Translations under genes and position numbers: made by a program
Notes under the pieces: model-generated
The model's database searches: none
What the model was told of the DNA's origin: nothing
Seen by the model: only the letters and a program-made list of their open reading frames with translations
From: Clostridiales bacterium
Lineage (GTDB): Bacteria > Bacillota > Clostridia > Saccharofermentanales > Saccharofermentanaceae
Length of the DNA: 64,000 nt
Reading direction: 5' to 3'
NCBI GenBank assembly: GCA_017480325.1
Contig: JAFVAY010000002.1
Location: 1-64,000, forward strand
Part shown: in pieces, positions 51,246 through 59,029 of the stretch
Layout: each line of letters starts with the position of its first letter
Position numbering within the stretch: position 1 is the first letter of the stretch

Positions 51246-51854
51246 ATGGCAAGATATTCACCGTCGGTACAGAATCTGATAACAAAGCTCGGGAAATTGC
51301 CCGGCATAGGAGGAAAGTCAGCTCAGAGGTTGGCTTTCTATATTTTGTCCATGCCCTCTGAGGATGTGGAGGCGTTGACCGGTGCCATCAATGAAGCCAG
51401 AAGGCTTACCAAGAGATGCGGCTGCTGCCAGAACTTTACCGACAGCGACCCCTGTCCTATCTGCGCTGACCCCAGAAGAGACAAGAGCATGGTGTGCGTG
51501 GTGGAATCTCCCAGAGATATCACAGTCTTTGAGCGGATGCATGAATATAACGGCCTTTATCATGTGCTTCACGGAGTATATAACCCTGTGGATAACATGA
51601 ATTTAAAGGACATCACCTTGACCGAGCTTTTTGAGAGGCTTACGGAGCATCCGGAGATCAAGGAGGTCATCGTGGCTACGAACCAGACTGCCGAGGGGAA
51701 TGCGACTGCGCTTTATATATCAAGGCTGCTGTCGCCGTCGGGAATCAAGGTAACGCGCCTGGCGTCCGGACTTCCCATGGGATCGGACATAGAATTCGCT
51801 GACGATCTCACCTTGGCGAGCGCCTTCAAGGGCAGAAAGACGGTGGGCTCCTGA
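51246..51854 (+). CDS. recR: Recombination mediator RecR
   Basis: A 202-aa protein. Helix-hairpin-helix LGKLPGIGGKSAQRLAFYIL, a four-Cys zinc finger (CGCCQNFTDSDPCPIC), and a Toprim domain (CVVESPRDITVFERM). RecR works with RecF/RecO to load RecA at gaps. The stop overlaps the next start (TGATG). Confidence 0.97.
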   Translation: MARYSPSVQNLITKLGKLPGIGGKSAQRLAFYILSMPSEDVEALTGAINEARRLTKRCGCCQNFTDSDPCPICADPRRDKSMVCVVESPRDITVFERMHEYNGLYHVLHGVYNPVDNMNLKDITLTELFERLTEHPEIKEVIVATNQTAEGNATALYISRLLSPSGIKVTRLASGLPMGSDIEFADDLTLASAFKGRKTVGS

Positions 51855-52117
51855 TGGCAGATCCCAACGAAGGAATGAGGCTTGATAAGTTTCTTAAGGT
51901 CTCACGTATAATTAAGAGACGTCAGGTTGCCAATGACGTATGCGATGCGGGAAGGGTTACGGTCAACGGAAGACCTGCCAAGCCCTCGGTGAGACTTAAG
52001 GTGGGGGATGAGGTTCAGATAGAATTCGGTAACGGCACCGTCGGCTTCAGGGTGCTGTCTATAGCAGCTTCCGTGCGTAAGGAAGATGCGGACTCGATGT
52101 ATCAACTACTTAACTAG
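51854..52117 (+). CDS. rqcP: S4-domain RNA-binding protein, RqcP type
   Basis: An 87-aa S4 protein: MRLDKFLKVSRIIKRRQVAN, AGRVTVNGRPAKPSVRLKVGD. It matches RqcP (YabO), which assists RqcH in C-terminal Ala-tailing on stalled 50S subunits. Two starts are possible: the ATG at 51854 overlapping the recR stop, or the ATG at 51875, which gives the usual family N-terminus but has GAAGGA directly adjacent. I keep the first because of translational coupling. Confidence 0.87.
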   Translation: MADPNEGMRLDKFLKVSRIIKRRQVANDVCDAGRVTVNGRPAKPSVRLKVGDEVQIEFGNGTVGFRVLSIAASVRKEDADSMYQLLN

Positions 52118-52126
52118 GAGGAAAAT

Positions 52127-53215
52127 ATGGGTAAGATCATACTGACCGGAGACAGACCGACGGGAAGACTTCATATAGGACATTATGTCGGTTCACTGCG
52201 AAGAAGAGTGGAGCTTCAGAACTCCGGCGAATACGAGAAGATATTTATTATGATCGCCGATGCTCAGGCTCTCACTGATAACGTGGATAATCCTGAGAAG
52301 ATAAGGCAGAACATAATCGAGGTAGCGCTGGATTATCTGTCCTGCGGCCTTGACCCCGAGAAGACCAATATCCTTATTCAGTCGGAGATTTCAGAGCTTA
52401 CTGAGCTTACCTTCTACTATATGAATATGGTCACTGTCTCAAGACTTCAGAGGAATCCTACCGTTAAGTCAGAGATACAGATGAGAAACTTCGAGGCATC
52501 TATTCCCGTAGGCTTCTTCTGCTACCCCATAAGCCAGACGGCGGATATTACGGCGTTCAAGGCTACAACGGTCCCCGTAGGTGAGGACCAGCTTCCCATG
52601 CTGGAGCAGGCACAGGAGATCGTTCATAAATTCAATGCCACATATAAGGAAGATGTTCTTGTAAGACCTGAGGCGTTGCTCCCCGATAACGAGGTTTGCT
52701 CAAGACTTCCCGGAACCGACGGAAAAGCGAAGATGAGTAAGTCCCTGGGTAACTGCATCTATCTGTCGGATCCTGCGGATGTTGTTAAGAAGAAGGTTAT
52801 GGGTATGTTTACGGATCCTAATCACTTAAGAGTTGAAGATCCGGGATCCTTGGAGGGGAATACGGTATTTACTTATCTCGATGCGTTTTGTAAGCCGGAG
52901 CATTTCGAGAAGTTCGGTGACGAGCATGCTAATCTTGACGAGATGAAGGAGCACTATCAGAGAGGCGGCTTAGGTGACGTTAAGGTCAAGAAGTTCCTTA
53001 TCAACGTTCTCGAGGATGAGTTGGCTCCCATAAGAGAAAGAAGAGCCGAGCTTCAGAAGGATATTCCGTATGTTGTAGATGTACTTAGGAAGGGAACAGA
53101 GGTAGCTCGTGAAGAGGCTGCCAAGACCCTGTCCGAGGTTAAAAATGCCATGAGGATCAATTACTTCGAGGATGAGGCATTGCTTAAGTCCTGGCAGGAC
53201 AAATTTGAAGGCTGA
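52127..53215 (+). CDS. trpS: Tryptophanyl-tRNA synthetase
   Basis: A 362-aa class I synthetase. HIGH-type motif [14 protein letters not shown], tryptophan pocket region [12 protein letters not shown] and [17 protein letters not shown], and KMSKS in [17 protein letters not shown] precedes the ATG. No T-box is visible in the 9-nt gap upstream. Confidence 0.96.
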   Translation: MGKIILTGDRPTGRLHIGHYVGSLRRRVELQNSGEYEKIFIMIADAQALTDNVDNPEKIRQNIIEVALDYLSCGLDPEKTNILIQSEISELTELTFYYMNMVTVSRLQRNPTVKSEIQMRNFEASIPVGFFCYPISQTADITAFKATTVPVGEDQLPMLEQAQEIVHKFNATYKEDVLVRPEALLPDNEVCSRLPGTDGKAKMSKSLGNCIYLSDPADVVKKKVMGMFTDPNHLRVEDPGSLEGNTVFTYLDAFCKPEHFEKFGDEHANLDEMKEHYQRGGLGDVKVKKFLINVLEDELAPIRERRAELQKDIPYVVDVLRKGTEVAREEAAKTLSEVKNAMRINYFEDEALLKSWQDKFEG

Positions 53216-53220
53216 TTATT

Positions 53221-53967
53221 ATGGATTACACGGCGCAGTACGAGGAGCTTAACAGGATAATAAGGGAGTCGGAGCACATCGTTTTCTTCGGCGGGGCAGG
53301 AGTGTCCACCGAGAGCGGAATTCCCGACTTCAGATCCAAGGACGGACTATATAATCAGCACGATGTAAGGTTCGACGCTTATACTCCCGAGTATCTTCTG
53401 TCCATCAACTGTCTTGAGGATGAGCCTAAAGTTTTCTATGAGTTCTACAGACAGAAGCTGAACGTGGAGGGGATCGAGCCCAATGCGGCACATGTGAAGC
53501 TCGCGCAGATGGAGAAGGCCGGGAAGCTCGACGGTATAATCACTCAGAATATAGACGGACTTCATCAGAAGGCCGGAAGTGTGAACGTCCAGGAGGTTCA
53601 CGGCTCCACCCTTAGAAACTACTGCGGCAGATGTCACAAGAAGTATCCGGCGGATTATATCTTCAAGTCGGAGGACATGATTCCGAAGTGTAAGATATGC
53701 GGAGGTCTTATAAGACCTGACGTTACGCTCTATGGGGAGGGTCTTCCTTCGGATGCGTGGCAGAATTCCGTGAAGCTGGTGGCAAATGCGGATTGTCTTA
53801 TCATCGGAGGCACATCGCTGGTCGTTAACCCGGCGGCATCGCTCGCGTGGTCGTTCAGGGGAGAGAATCTGATCATCATAAATCGGGATGTGACATCGGC
53901 AGACAGGATGGCAAAGCTAGTATTCCACGAGAACATATCCAAGGTTCTCGATAAGATAGAGCTATAA
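53221..53967 (+). CDS. cobB: NAD-dependent protein deacylase (sirtuin)
   Basis: A 248-aa sirtuin. Rossmann motif FFGGAGVSTESGIPDFRSKDG, TQNIDGLHQKAG, catalytic His in VQEVHGSTLRNYC, a four-Cys zinc ribbon (CGRCHKKYP, CKICGG), and GGTSLVVNPAASL. It removes acetyl or longer acyl groups from lysines. It follows trpS by 5 nt. Confidence 0.96.
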   Translation: MDYTAQYEELNRIIRESEHIVFFGGAGVSTESGIPDFRSKDGLYNQHDVRFDAYTPEYLLSINCLEDEPKVFYEFYRQKLNVEGIEPNAAHVKLAQMEKAGKLDGIITQNIDGLHQKAGSVNVQEVHGSTLRNYCGRCHKKYPADYIFKSEDMIPKCKICGGLIRPDVTLYGEGLPSDAWQNSVKLVANADCLIIGGTSLVVNPAASLAWSFRGENLIIINRDVTSADRMAKLVFHENISKVLDKIEL

Positions 53968-53988
53968 ACCGGTAGGAGGGGCTTACTA

Positions 53989-54942
53989 ATGTTTAATATA
54001 GGTATTATCGGATGTGGCAGAATGGCTGCCAGAATGGTCGAATGTATTAAGGAGCTCGAGGACGTCCAGGTGGTGGCTGTGGCTTCCCAGGATAAGTCCA
54101 GAGCCAATAAATTCGTCAAGCAGAATTGCCCGGACGCCAAGGCTCTCGGCACCTACGAGCAGATGACAAGGCAGAAGGATATTGACATGGTCTATATTGC
54201 CAATCCCAATACCTTCCACTATGAGAATGCCATCATGTGTGTCAAGAATCACATGAATGTTCTGGTGGAAAAGCCCTTCACCATGAGCCGTCAGGAGGCC
54301 GACAGTATCTTCACCGAAGCGAAGAACAGAGGAGTCTTTGTCTGTGAGGCTATGTGGACATCCTTCATGCCCCTGCATAAGAAGGTCATCGGCTGGATAA
54401 AGGACGGCAAGATCGGTTCGGTAAGATATATCCAGTCTAATCTGGGCTACGATATCGAGGATGTAAAGAGGGTGACGGATCCTTCCTTAGGCGGAGGTGC
54501 TTATCTGGATCTCGGTGTATATCCTACCAACCTCGCGGTAAGTATCCTGGGAGAGAACCTGGTGCCCGCATCCGTGTTCGCTCACAAATATTCGACAGGA
54601 GTCGAGAGAGATGTCAGCTTTGTCCTCGAGGTTCCCAACGACGGTGCTATGGCGGTGTCATTCGTTACCATCGCTTCGCTTACCGACAGAGACGGTGCGA
54701 TCATCGGCGAGGACGGATACATCAAGATTAAGAATATTAATGATTATGAGAGGATCGAGCTATATAACAGCAAGGGCGAGCTTGTGGATTCTGAGGATCG
54801 TTCCGGACTTAATTCATACGCTGTCGAGATGAAGGCCTGTAAAGAGGCCATCGAGAACGGACTTATCCAATGCCCTGAGATGCCGTGGCATAAGACAGCC
54901 TGCATCGCTTCGCTGAGCGATAAGATCAGGAGTATGATCTGA
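53989..54942 (+). CDS. Gfo/Idh/MocA-family oxidoreductase
   Basis: A 317-aa NAD(P)-dependent dehydrogenase. Dinucleotide fold IGIIGCGRMAARM, DMVYIANPNTFHYENAIMC, and the EKPF motif in VLVEKPFTMS. C-terminal substrate domain with GGGAYLDLGVYPTNLA. It acts on a sugar, inositol or related compound; the substrate is unknown. GTAGGAGGGG precedes the ATG. Confidence 0.93.
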   Translation: MFNIGIIGCGRMAARMVECIKELEDVQVVAVASQDKSRANKFVKQNCPDAKALGTYEQMTRQKDIDMVYIANPNTFHYENAIMCVKNHMNVLVEKPFTMSRQEADSIFTEAKNRGVFVCEAMWTSFMPLHKKVIGWIKDGKIGSVRYIQSNLGYDIEDVKRVTDPSLGGGAYLDLGVYPTNLAVSILGENLVPASVFAHKYSTGVERDVSFVLEVPNDGAMAVSFVTIASLTDRDGAIIGEDGYIKIKNINDYERIELYNSKGELVDSEDRSGLNSYAVEMKACKEAIENGLIQCPEMPWHKTACIASLSDKIRSMI

Positions 54943-54944
54943 TC

Positions 54945-55469
54945 ATGAAAGATAACAAGAAGAATATCAGACGAATAGTTTATTCCGGCATTATCGCGGC
55001 TCTTTATGTGATTCTGACTCTTCCCATGGCGCAGTTCGCCTTCGGACCGATACAGTTCAGACTGGCCGAGGTTTTGACAGTGCTTCCGGCCTTTACTCCC
55101 GGCTTCATACCCGGAGTTACGCTCGGTTGTTTCCTCGCGAATCTTCTTAATCCCACTAATCTGGGACCGGTAGATATCATCGGAGGTACTGTTGCTACCC
55201 TGATCGCGGGTATCCTGTCCGGTCTTATCGGTAAGAAAAATAAATATCTTGCTATTATTCCTCCTATCCTTGTGAACGGAGTGATCGTGGGCGGATATCT
55301 TCCGTTCCTGCTTGTGGATGCCGATAGTGAGGTCACTGCTGCCGCCATAGGCTTGTCTATGTTCGAGGTCGCCGCCTCTGAGGCTGTGCTTCTCGCGGTG
55401 ATCGGTATTCCGCTCATTATTTTTATAAATAAGACACCTAGTCTTAAGGGTCTTATCGAGAAGGTCTGA
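54945..55469 (+). CDS. queT: QueT-family queuosine precursor transporter (ECF S component)
   Basis: A 174-aa protein with about five to six membrane helices. The family signature is FAFGPIQFRLAEVLTVLPAF and NLGPVDIIGGTVATL. QueT proteins are predicted substrate-binding subunits of ECF transporters for a queuine or preQ precursor. In many genomes a preQ1 riboswitch precedes it; here it starts 2 nt after the oxidoreductase gene and no riboswitch is possible. Confidence 0.88.
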   Translation: MKDNKKNIRRIVYSGIIAALYVILTLPMAQFAFGPIQFRLAEVLTVLPAFTPGFIPGVTLGCFLANLLNPTNLGPVDIIGGTVATLIAGILSGLIGKKNKYLAIIPPILVNGVIVGGYLPFLLVDADSEVTAAAIGLSMFEVAASEAVLLAVIGIPLIIFINKTPSLKGLIEKV

Positions 55470-55473
55470 TAAT

Positions 55474-56118
55474 ATGCCTCAGTACTTTGAAGCAGTCCCC
55501 GAGACGCCCTCTGACCGTAAGGTAATCGATTACAGAATTAACGGCATGAACTTCCGTTTCACGACGGACACGGCCGTGTTCTCAAAGTCTTCCGTAGATA
55601 AGGGTACGGAGCTTTTACTGGAGGCAGTCATCGATGATATTAAGAGCAGAGGCGCCGGAAGGGATGAGAGTCTTCTTGACCTGGGGTGTGGCTGGGGCGT
55701 AGTGGGAATCGTTCTTAAGTCGGTATTCACTTTGTTCGAGGTCACATCCGTAGATATTAACTCCAGGGCAGTGGCGCTTACCAGGGAGAACGCCAGGCTT
55801 AATCTTAATTCCCCCGACAAGATCTATGTAAGCGATGTTCTGACCTCGGTCCCGGAGGAAAAGCTATTCGATACGGTGGTAACCAATCCTCCCGTCAGAG
55901 CCGGAAAAAAGACTGTGTTCGCTTTTTATGAGCAGTCATACGAGCATCTTAAGGAGAACGGAGCGATATATGTGGTCCTCCAGCGTAAGCAGGGCGCAGA
56001 TTCAACTAAGAGGAAGCTGCAGGAGCTCTTCGGAAACTGCGAGACCATAAGCATCAAGGGCGGTTATCACGTAATGAAGTCGGTAAAGGTAAATAAGGAT
56101 GCTGCCCTTTCCGTTTGA
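55474..56118 (+). CDS. RsmC-like class I SAM-dependent methyltransferase
   Basis: A 214-aa MTS-domain methyltransferase. SAM motif LLDLGCGWGVVGIVL, motif II VTSVDINSRAVALTRENA, and catalytic TNPPVRAGKK. The closest known activity is methylation of guanine 1207 in 16S rRNA by RsmC, but only the catalytic half is present. The N-terminal DRKVIDYRINGMNFRFTTD fits the short Firmicutes form. Confidence 0.9.
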   Translation: MPQYFEAVPETPSDRKVIDYRINGMNFRFTTDTAVFSKSSVDKGTELLLEAVIDDIKSRGAGRDESLLDLGCGWGVVGIVLKSVFTLFEVTSVDINSRAVALTRENARLNLNSPDKIYVSDVLTSVPEEKLFDTVVTNPPVRAGKKTVFAFYEQSYEHLKENGAIYVVLQRKQGADSTKRKLQELFGNCETISIKGGYHVMKSVKVNKDAALSV

Positions 56119-57055
56119 TCAGTCGCTGTTTATGTTCTTCGTCTACGGATTCATCGGGTGGATTGTAGAGGTAATATATTACGGAGTTACCGAAGGTAAG
56201 TTCATAAACCGGGGATTCCTTAACGGCCCTCTTTGTCCGGTCTATGGGATCGGATTTTACTTTGTAATATGGTTTTTCAGACCCTTCATGAGGTCCTTCC
56301 CGATGCTGTTCTTCGGCTCTGCTGTCGTTTGTACTACGGTAGAGCTTATAGCGGGAGCTCTTCTATATGCTATTTTCCACTTAAGATGGTGGGACTATTC
56401 CGACTACAGACTTAACTTCAAGGGCTTTATCTGCGTAAGATTTGCTATCTACTGGGGAATAGCCTGCAGTCTAGGTATGTTCATGTTGCATCCTGCTGTC
56501 ATGAGACTTATCGAGCTTATTCCGCATCCGGTGCTGATGGCGTTCCTGATCGTGAGTTCAACACTTCTTGTTACGGATATTATCGTGACGGTAACCGCCA
56601 TCATCGGCTTTAATAAAAAGGTCCGCTTCCTGTCGAGTCTGTCCGGCGGGATACGTAAGTATTCCGATAAGATCGGCTCTTCGATCTACGGCACGGTTGA
56701 CGTGATAGTTACAAAGACGGCTCCGGCAGTTCATATGACGCAGAGCGATTATGTGGAGTTCAAGGATGTATTCACCAATCACCGTAAGGCGGAGAAGGAG
56801 CTGGCGAAGAAGAATCGCGCTGAAGAAAGACAGCTTCTGGTAAGGTACGCCTCTGAAGGCAGGCAGGGTATAGTAAATACCTCCAAGGCTGCGGTGGAGG
56901 CCGTGAAGCTCAGGCTCCCCGAGATGAAGCTTGCAAGAAGATTAAGGCTCGGGCGTAACGACGAGAATGCCGAGTCTATTAGGTTCTTGCAGGAGCATTA
57001 TGCCGATATGCTGGGAGCGGATACTGACGAGGAGCTTTTCGATGATGTCGAATAA
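56099..57055 (+). CDS. CmpB-like putative ABC-transporter type IV membrane protein
   Basis: A 318-aa protein whose first ~190 residues hold five to six membrane helices with the family block FFVYGFIGWIVEVIYYG, GFLNGPLCPVYGIGF and FNFKG-like LNFKGFICVRFAIYWG (ABC_trans_CmpB, PF06541 by recall). A charged cytoplasmic tail follows (about 225-318). The transport role is a database label rather than shown. It overlaps the methyltransferase gene by 20 nt. Confidence 0.82.
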   Translation: MLPFPFDQSLFMFFVYGFIGWIVEVIYYGVTEGKFINRGFLNGPLCPVYGIGFYFVIWFFRPFMRSFPMLFFGSAVVCTTVELIAGALLYAIFHLRWWDYSDYRLNFKGFICVRFAIYWGIACSLGMFMLHPAVMRLIELIPHPVLMAFLIVSSTLLVTDIIVTVTAIIGFNKKVRFLSSLSGGIRKYSDKIGSSIYGTVDVIVTKTAPAVHMTQSDYVEFKDVFTNHRKAEKELAKKNRAEERQLLVRYASEGRQGIVNTSKAAVEAVKLRLPEMKLARRLRLGRNDENAESIRFLQEHYADMLGADTDEELFDDVE

Positions 57056-57105
57056 GTAAGGTCTGATATAATCTAAGCTGTTTATAAGTAGTGGAGGAAG
57101 AGAAT

Positions 57106-57951
57106 ATGGCATCTGCATGTGACGGCTGCGCTAAGGCAGGAGAGTGCACGAGTAAGGAGAACTGCGAGAAGGTCAACGGTATCCGTAAGCTTCCCGTGAA
57201 CAACAGCTCCGATATCAAGTGCGTTATAGGGATCGCCAGCGGTAAGGGAGGCGTAGGTAAATCCTTCGTGACCTCGGTCCTGGCACATAAGCTGGCTTCA
57301 TCCGGGCTTAAGGTCGGGATCATGGATGCGGACATCACGGGTCCTTCGATCCCCAGGGCCTTCGGACTTCGCGAAATGCTGATGGCAAACGACGATAATA
57401 AGATACTGCCGGCTGTAACGGAGGGCGGTATCAAGGCGGTGAGCCTTAACCTTCTTATGGAGGACGAGAACGCTCCGGTTATCTGGAGAGGCCCGGTGCT
57501 GTCGGGACTTGTGCAGCAGTTCTGGAGTGATGTGGAGTGGGGGACGCTGGATGTCCTTCTCATCGATATGCCTCCGGGTACGGGCGATATCCCTCTGACG
57601 ATATTCCAGTCTCTGCCTCTGAACGGACTGGTGCTGATATCGACTCCTCAGGAGCTGGTATCCATGATAGTATCCAAGGCCCGTAATATGGCATCCATGA
57701 TGAACGTCAATATTCTGGGCGTCGTGGAGAATATGTCTTATGTTATCTGCCCTCACTGCGGAGAGAAGCTGTCGCTGTTCGGTGATGACGAGGCTCTGGT
57801 GAAGGCTTCATCGGAGGCTGGAATAACGATACTTGATAAGCTTCCGTTGGACCCGTCGGTAACTGCACTGGTGGATTCGGGCAAGGCCGAGCAGGTCGAT
57901 GTTGCTTCTATTCTGGGAGGCGCAGCGGAGGCTATCGGCAAGCTTATATGA
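57106..57951 (+). CDS. mrp: Mrp/NBP35-type P-loop iron-sulfur carrier ATPase
   Basis: A 281-aa ApbC/Mrp protein. An N-terminal Cys cluster (CDGCAKAGEC, then C), deviant Walker A IASGKGGVGKSFVTSVLA, switch DADITGPSIPRAFG, IDMPPGTGDIP, and the CxxC dimer motif CPHCGEKLSLFG. It assembles and transfers Fe-S clusters. GGAGG lies before the ATG at 57106; the GTG at 57091 was passed over. The stop overlaps the next start by 4 nt. Confidence 0.95.
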   Translation: MASACDGCAKAGECTSKENCEKVNGIRKLPVNNSSDIKCVIGIASGKGGVGKSFVTSVLAHKLASSGLKVGIMDADITGPSIPRAFGLREMLMANDDNKILPAVTEGGIKAVSLNLLMEDENAPVIWRGPVLSGLVQQFWSDVEWGTLDVLLIDMPPGTGDIPLTIFQSLPLNGLVLISTPQELVSMIVSKARNMASMMNVNILGVVENMSYVICPHCGEKLSLFGDDEALVKASSEAGITILDKLPLDPSVTALVDSGKAEQVDVASILGGAAEAIGKLI

Positions 57952-58514
57952 GATCGGGGGTAACGGGTTTTATCCTACTTATGGCGGTGATGTCAGCAGC
58001 TCTTGGTGCCTGTGCCGCTTCCGGAAATGATACTTCGGATGCGACACATAGTTCCGGGACAGGATACTACTCGTACCTTGGAAATATTGATTATTCCTCC
58101 GATATGGCGGCTCTCGTGTGGGAGCAGGTACCGGGGGAGGACGAGGGGATCTTCGGTATACAGTACCGCGAGGTGACGGATATTAACGGACTAACGGCAC
58201 AGACAGAGATCCCGGTGTGTCTTTATTTCTATTCATCTTCTGCCAGAGGAGCTCAGAGTCTTACTGCAGGAGTTGAGGATCTGGCACAGACCCTGGTGGG
58301 AAAGGTGCTGATCGTCGCGATAGACGGCGTTGCCGAGGATGCTGTGAGCACCGCTTATGAGGTAGGCGGATACCCGGAGTTCGTGCTCATAGCGGATGAT
58401 GCCAGGGTATCGACCTTCAGCGGCTATGACTACGAGGTATGGGGCATCGATGATGTGACCCTTTGGATGACAGATAACGGCTATGAGCCTGATATAAGTA
58501 TGCTGGAGAGGTGA
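57948..58514 (+). CDS. Thioredoxin-fold-like lipoprotein without a CxxC
   Basis: A 188-aa lipoprotein with a signal peptide ending in LGAC. The mature part has VCLYFYSSSARGAQSLTAG, VLIVAIDG and a likely cis-Pro loop (VGGYPEFVLIAD), which together read like a thioredoxin fold. The redox CxxC is replaced by SSSARG, so a redox role is unlikely; binding is possible. The fold assignment is from pattern only. It overlaps mrp by 4 nt. Confidence 0.65.
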   Translation: MRSGVTGFILLMAVMSAALGACAASGNDTSDATHSSGTGYYSYLGNIDYSSDMAALVWEQVPGEDEGIFGIQYREVTDINGLTAQTEIPVCLYFYSSSARGAQSLTAGVEDLAQTLVGKVLIVAIDGVAEDAVSTAYEVGGYPEFVLIADDARVSTFSGYDYEVWGIDDVTLWMTDNGYEPDISMLER

Positions 58515-58516
58515 TT

Positions 58517-59017
58517 ATGGAATACGCTTATATATCGACGATCGGACAGGACAGTCACAGATTTAAGGAGGAAATTAAGGACCCATCCTCTAATTTCATA
58601 ATGCTCGGAGGTTATCCGGTACCCCACGACAGAGCCTTCGAGGCCAATTCCGACGGTGATGTTATCCTTCATGCTATTACTAATGCCATATCGGGCTATA
58701 CGGGAGTCAATATCCTGGGAGGAGCTGCAGACGAGCTATGTCTTCAGAAGGGGATAAAGGATTCTAGAGTCTATCTTAAGGAAGCACTTAAGTATATGAA
58801 GGACGCGTCTGTTGTTCATGTGTCAATTACGGTGGAGTGTCTTCGCCCGAAGCTTAAGGCTCACATTCCGTCCATAAAGAAGTCTGTAGCATCTCTTCTT
58901 GAGATAAGTGAGGAGCATGTGGGACTGACGGCGACTACCGGTGAAGGCCTTACGGACTTTGGACGCGGCGAGGGCGTTCAGGTATTTACTATACTGACGA
59001 TCAAGGTTCCTTCCTAA
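58517..59017 (+). CDS. Divergent IspF-like protein (MECDP synthase family)
   Basis: A 166-aa protein. The zinc ligands of IspF are kept: D12 and H14 in GQDSHRF and H52 in ILHAITNAISG. LGGYPVP and the C-terminal GRGEGVQVF also match. But the conserved His of AHSDGDV is Asn44, and the GDIGKLFPDTD block is replaced by NILGGAADE, so the catalytic pocket differs. It may catalyse a related cyclisation or have another role. IspD is not fused or adjacent. The ATG at 58517 has GAGAGG upstream; the GTG at 58511 was rejected. Confidence 0.78.
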   Translation: MEYAYISTIGQDSHRFKEEIKDPSSNFIMLGGYPVPHDRAFEANSDGDVILHAITNAISGYTGVNILGGAADELCLQKGIKDSRVYLKEALKYMKDASVVHVSITVECLRPKLKAHIPSIKKSVASLLEISEEHVGLTATTGEGLTDFGRGEGVQVFTILTIKVPS

Positions 59018-59029
59018 AGAGGATATATA

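Noticed and set aside
54943..54944. preQ1 riboswitch upstream of queT
   Set aside because: Only 2 nt separate queT from the previous gene and no aptamer-like sequence lies in the coding region end.
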